A stretch of 64,000 nucleotides of DNA, taken from assembly GCA_944381485.1 (NCBI GenBank), contig CALWLI010000006.1:16639-80638 (forward strand), in the 5' to 3' direction. Below are positions 61,642 to 64,000 of this stretch, in pieces; position 1 is the first letter of the stretch, and each line of letters opens with the position of its first letter. This DNA comes from an uncultured Lachnospiraceae bacterium (GTDB taxonomy: Bacteria > Bacillota > Clostridia > Lachnospirales > Lachnospiraceae). The notes under the pieces are model-generated. The model was not told where the DNA came from. It saw only the letters and a list, made by a program, of their open reading frames with translations, and ran no database searches. The translations under genes were made by a program, and so were the position numbers.

Positions 61642-62667
61642 ATGAAGATAGTAGTTACAGGGGGAGCAGGATTTATCGGGAGCGTTATGGTTCAGTACCT
61701 GGTAAACACTTATCCCGAGGACATGATAATAAACCTTGACAAGCTTACCTACGCGGGCAACCTTGAAAACTGCAAGAGCGTGGAGGCCAAGCCTAATTAT
61801 AAGTTCATAAAGGGAGACATTGCCGACAGAGCATTTGTGTTCAAGCTCTTTGAGGAGGAAAAGCCCGACGTAATAATCAACTTTGCGGCTGAGAGCCATG
61901 TTGACCGCTCTGTTGAGCATCCCGAGGAGTTCGTGCGCACAAATGTGATGGGCACTACCACTCTTCTTGATGCCTGCAAAAAGTACGGCATAAAGAGATA
62001 CCATCAGGTATCCACAGATGAGGTTTACGGAGACCTTCCTCTTGACAGGCCTGACCTGTTCTTTACAGAGGAGACACCTCTTCACGCCTCAAGCCCCTAT
62101 TCGGCTTCAAAGGCATCGGCGGATATGTTTGTTATGGCCTACCACAGGACCTTCAAGATCCCTGTCACCATCTCAAGATGCTCCAACAACTACGGACAGT
62201 ATCAGTTCCCGGAGAAGCTCATTCCCCTTATGATATCAAGGGCTCTTGCTGACGAGGAACTTCCCGTGTACGGAGACGGAGCCAATGTCAGAGACTGGCT
62301 TCACGTTGAGGATCACTGCAAGGCCATAGACCTTATTGTGAGAAAGGGAAAAGAGGGAGAGGTCTACAATATAGGCGGTCACAATGAGAGGACCAATCTT
62401 CAGGTCGTAAAGACCATACTCTCTGCTCTCGGAAAACCGGAGTCCCTCATAAAGTATGTAAAAGACAGACCCGGACATGACAGAAGGTATGCCATAGATC
62501 CGGAGAAGCTTGAGAGAGAGCTGGGATGGAGACCTAAGTACAACTTTGACACAGGTATAAAGCAGACCATACAGTGGTACCTAGACAACAAGGACTGGTG
62601 GGAGAGGATCATAAGCGGAGAGTATCAGAACTATTTCAAAGAAATGTACAAGGACAGAGTAGATTAA
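61642..62667 (+). CDS. rfbB: dTDP-glucose 4,6-dehydratase
   Basis: 341 residues of the extended short-chain dehydrogenase family. NAD-binding VVTGGAGFIGSVMVQYLV (about 4-21), the catalytic STDEVYGDL region and YSASKAS (Tyr-x-x-x-Lys, about 152-158), and NNYGQYQFPEKLIPL all fit. It makes dTDP-4-keto-6-deoxyglucose. It lies 37 bp after rfbA with AGGAGAG just before the start. Confidence 0.96.
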   Translation: MKIVVTGGAGFIGSVMVQYLVNTYPEDMIINLDKLTYAGNLENCKSVEAKPNYKFIKGDIADRAFVFKLFEEEKPDVIINFAAESHVDRSVEHPEEFVRTNVMGTTTLLDACKKYGIKRYHQVSTDEVYGDLPLDRPDLFFTEETPLHASSPYSASKASADMFVMAYHRTFKIPVTISRCSNNYGQYQFPEKLIPLMISRALADEELPVYGDGANVRDWLHVEDHCKAIDLIVRKGKEGEVYNIGGHNERTNLQVVKTILSALGKPESLIKYVKDRPGHDRRYAIDPEKLERELGWRPKYNFDTGIKQTIQWYLDNKDWWERIISGEYQNYFKEMYKDRVD

Positions 62668-62686
62668 TTTCCGAGGACGGCTGAAC

Positions 62687-63628
62687 ATGATAAGCAAGGA
62701 TTTAAAAAATACTGTGATTAAGACAGACTTCGGTGAGCTGGATATCGACAAGCTCATAGAAAACAGCGCAAAGAGGATATTTGTCACCGGAGTCAAGGGT
62801 CAGCTGGGGCATGATATCATGCTGGAGCTGCAGAAAAGGAATATAGAGGGGATCGGAGTGGACATCGAGGAGATGGACATCACGGATCCCGAGGCTGTAA
62901 AAAAAGTTATCTTTGAGGCCTCACCTGACGCTGTCATACATTGTGCGGCTTGGACTGCGGTGGATGCGGCTGAGGACAATGAGGAAAAGTGCAGGCTTGT
63001 GAACGCCTACGGCACGGAGAATATTGCCAAGGTGTGCAGGGAGCTCATGATCCCCATGATGTATTTTTCAACAGATTACGTATTTAACGGCGAGGGAGAA
63101 AGACCCTGGGAGCCTGAGGACGAGGCTGAGCCCTTAAACGTATACGGACAGACCAAGTACGAGGGCGAGGAGGCTGTCAGAAAGTATGTGCCTGACAGAC
63201 ATTTTATAGTAAGGATACAGTGGGTGTACGGAAAGAACGGAAAGAACTTTGTAAAGACCATGCTCAAGCGTTCCGAGACCCACGACAGGCTGACGGTGGT
63301 GGACGATCAGATAGGGTCTCCCACCTACACCCCTGACATAGCCCGCATTGCTGTCGATATGATACTTTCCGACAAGTACGGCACCTACCATGTGGCGAAC
63401 GAGGGGCTCTGCAGTTGGTATGACTTTGCAAAGGAGATATTCAGGCTTTCGGGAAGAGATGTGGAGGTGGTGCCGGTGGATTCCTCGGAGTATCCGGCAA
63501 AGGCCAAGAGGCCTCACAACTCGAGAATGGATCTCTCAAAGCTTACGGAGGAGGGCTTTACGATGCTTCCCCCTTGGCAGGACGCCCTCTCAAGGTATCT
63601 TGAGGAGATAAACTACGAAGCCCTGTAA
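62687..63628 (+). CDS. rfbD: dTDP-4-dehydrorhamnose reductase
   Basis: 313 residues. An extra ~30-residue N-terminal arm (MISKDLKNTVIKTDFGELD) precedes the NAD(P)-binding IFVTGVKGQLGHDIM (about 30-44). The catalytic STDYVFNGEG (about 125-134) and YGQTKYEGE with Tyr-x-x-x-Lys (about 152-160) are present, and the end has the substrate-binding RPHNSRMD. It reduces dTDP-4-keto-rhamnose to dTDP-L-rhamnose. The 3,5-epimerase step (rfbC) is not in the window. It is followed by glmM. Confidence 0.93.
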   Translation: MISKDLKNTVIKTDFGELDIDKLIENSAKRIFVTGVKGQLGHDIMLELQKRNIEGIGVDIEEMDITDPEAVKKVIFEASPDAVIHCAAWTAVDAAEDNEEKCRLVNAYGTENIAKVCRELMIPMMYFSTDYVFNGEGERPWEPEDEAEPLNVYGQTKYEGEEAVRKYVPDRHFIVRIQWVYGKNGKNFVKTMLKRSETHDRLTVVDDQIGSPTYTPDIARIAVDMILSDKYGTYHVANEGLCSWYDFAKEIFRLSGRDVEVVPVDSSEYPAKAKRPHNSRMDLSKLTEEGFTMLPPWQDALSRYLEEINYEAL

Positions 63629-63671
63629 GCGCGGCTTACGGAGGCGGGATCATTTAAGGAAGTGAAGACAG

Positions 63672-64000
63672 ATGGGTAAATATTTCGGGACAGACGGCTT
63701 CAGAGGCGAGGCCAACGTTGACCTCACCGTGGAGCATGCGTATAAGATAGGAAGGATACTGGGCTATAATTACGGAAAAAAGCACCCGGGAGAAAAGTGC
63801 AGGGTGGTGATAAGAAAGGATACGAGGCGCTCAAGCTATATGCTTGAGGATGCGCTCTCCTCCGGGCTTACGGCCTCCGGGGCGGACGCATATCTGCTTC
63901 ACGTCACCACTACTCCCTCCGTGGCGTATATTACGAGAGTTGACGAGTTTGACTGCGGAGTAATGATCTCCGCAAGCCACAATCCCTACTATGACAACGG
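63672..64000 (+). CDS. glmM: Phosphoglucosamine mutase (3' end cut off)
   Basis: 109 codons up to the window edge, starting MGKYFGTDGFRGEAN at ATG 63672. It continues HAYKIGRILGYNYGKKHPG, VVIRKDTRRSSYMLEDAL and reaches the phosphoserine loop GVMISASHNPYYDNG (Ser near residue 102). The pattern is that of GlmM, which turns glucosamine 6-phosphate into glucosamine 1-phosphate for peptidoglycan. Full length would be about 450 residues, so about three quarters are outside. Linkage to the rhamnose genes groups cell-envelope precursor enzymes. Confidence 0.92.
   Translation, partial: MGKYFGTDGFRGEANVDLTVEHAYKIGRILGYNYGKKHPGEKCRVVIRKDTRRSSYMLEDALSSGLTASGADAYLLHVTTTPSVAYITRVDEFDCGVMISASHNPYYDN

Overview
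The window reads as chromosomal DNA of an anaerobic, low-to-mid GC Firmicute of the Clostridia, most like a Lachnospiraceae. The pointers are a PerR-linked reverse rubrerythrin plus a classical rubrerythrin, the rho-rpmE-DUF1385-prmC-prfA order, abundant AGA/AGG and ATA codons, strong AGGAG ribosome binding sites, acidic Ala/Glu-rich lipoprotein linkers, and a glycogen cluster with malQ and glgB. Nearly all genes lie on the + strand in tight operons. The species cannot be named from the sequence alone.

Layout. 0-3.7 kb: end of a lactonase-like beta-propeller gene, then oxidative-stress genes (perR-like with a palindromic Fur/Per box, reverse rubrerythrin, a frameshifted PH/SHOCT membrane protein gene, rubrerythrin). 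3.8-7.5 kb: signal peptidase I with a zinc-ribbon insertion, a trigger-factor-like lipoprotein foldase, a heptose-7-phosphate kinase (hddA type) and xpt. 7.6-24.4 kb: two adjacent rare-sugar operons. The first has a LacI regulator, ribose/allose-type ABC transporter, RpiB, a divergent ROK protein, AlsE and AlsK, and fits D-allose catabolism. The second has an L-rhamnose-isomerase-like TIM barrel, a second ABC transporter, a ribokinase-like kinase, a DeoR regulator, a second AlsK-like kinase and a fructokinase-like PfkB kinase. 24.5-30 kb: gmhA-type heptose isomerase, a family-2 glycosyltransferase and two large polytopic membrane proteins, suggesting a heptose-containing surface glycan. 30-34.4 kb: a VWA-like protein, a MoxR AAA+ ATPase and a convergent BspA-type leucine-rich repeat protein. 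34.5-37.5 kb: a secreted orphan, uridine phosphorylase and phosphopentomutase. 37.7-43.4 kb: an AAA/DUF4143 ATPase, an ABC-F protein, a ZIP transporter and oleate hydratase. 43.4-50 kb: malQ, exonuclease III, a glycogen-debranching-like protein that has lost its GH13 catalytic residues, and glgB. 50-56 kb: a membrane protein, rho, rpmE, DUF1385, prmC, prfA. 56-60.6 kb: a GNAT gene between inverted palindromic repeats, a DUF4349 lipoprotein, a small membrane protein and a membrane-anchored RCC1-repeat protein. 60.7-64 kb: rfbA, rfbB, rfbD and the start of glmM.

The most unusual observations are: (1) a structured element of about 170-182 nt present twice, whose outer stem is entirely different in sequence in the two copies but perfectly or almost perfectly paired in both; (2) two identical 75-bp palindromic repeats in opposite orientation flanking an acetyltransferase gene; (3) the apparently dead debranching-enzyme homologue inside the glycogen operon; (4) three GTAA-N4-TTAC operator-like sites at exact 13-bp spacing in front of the lacI-type gene. 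All functional assignments rest on reading translated sequences and known family motifs; no database search was run.
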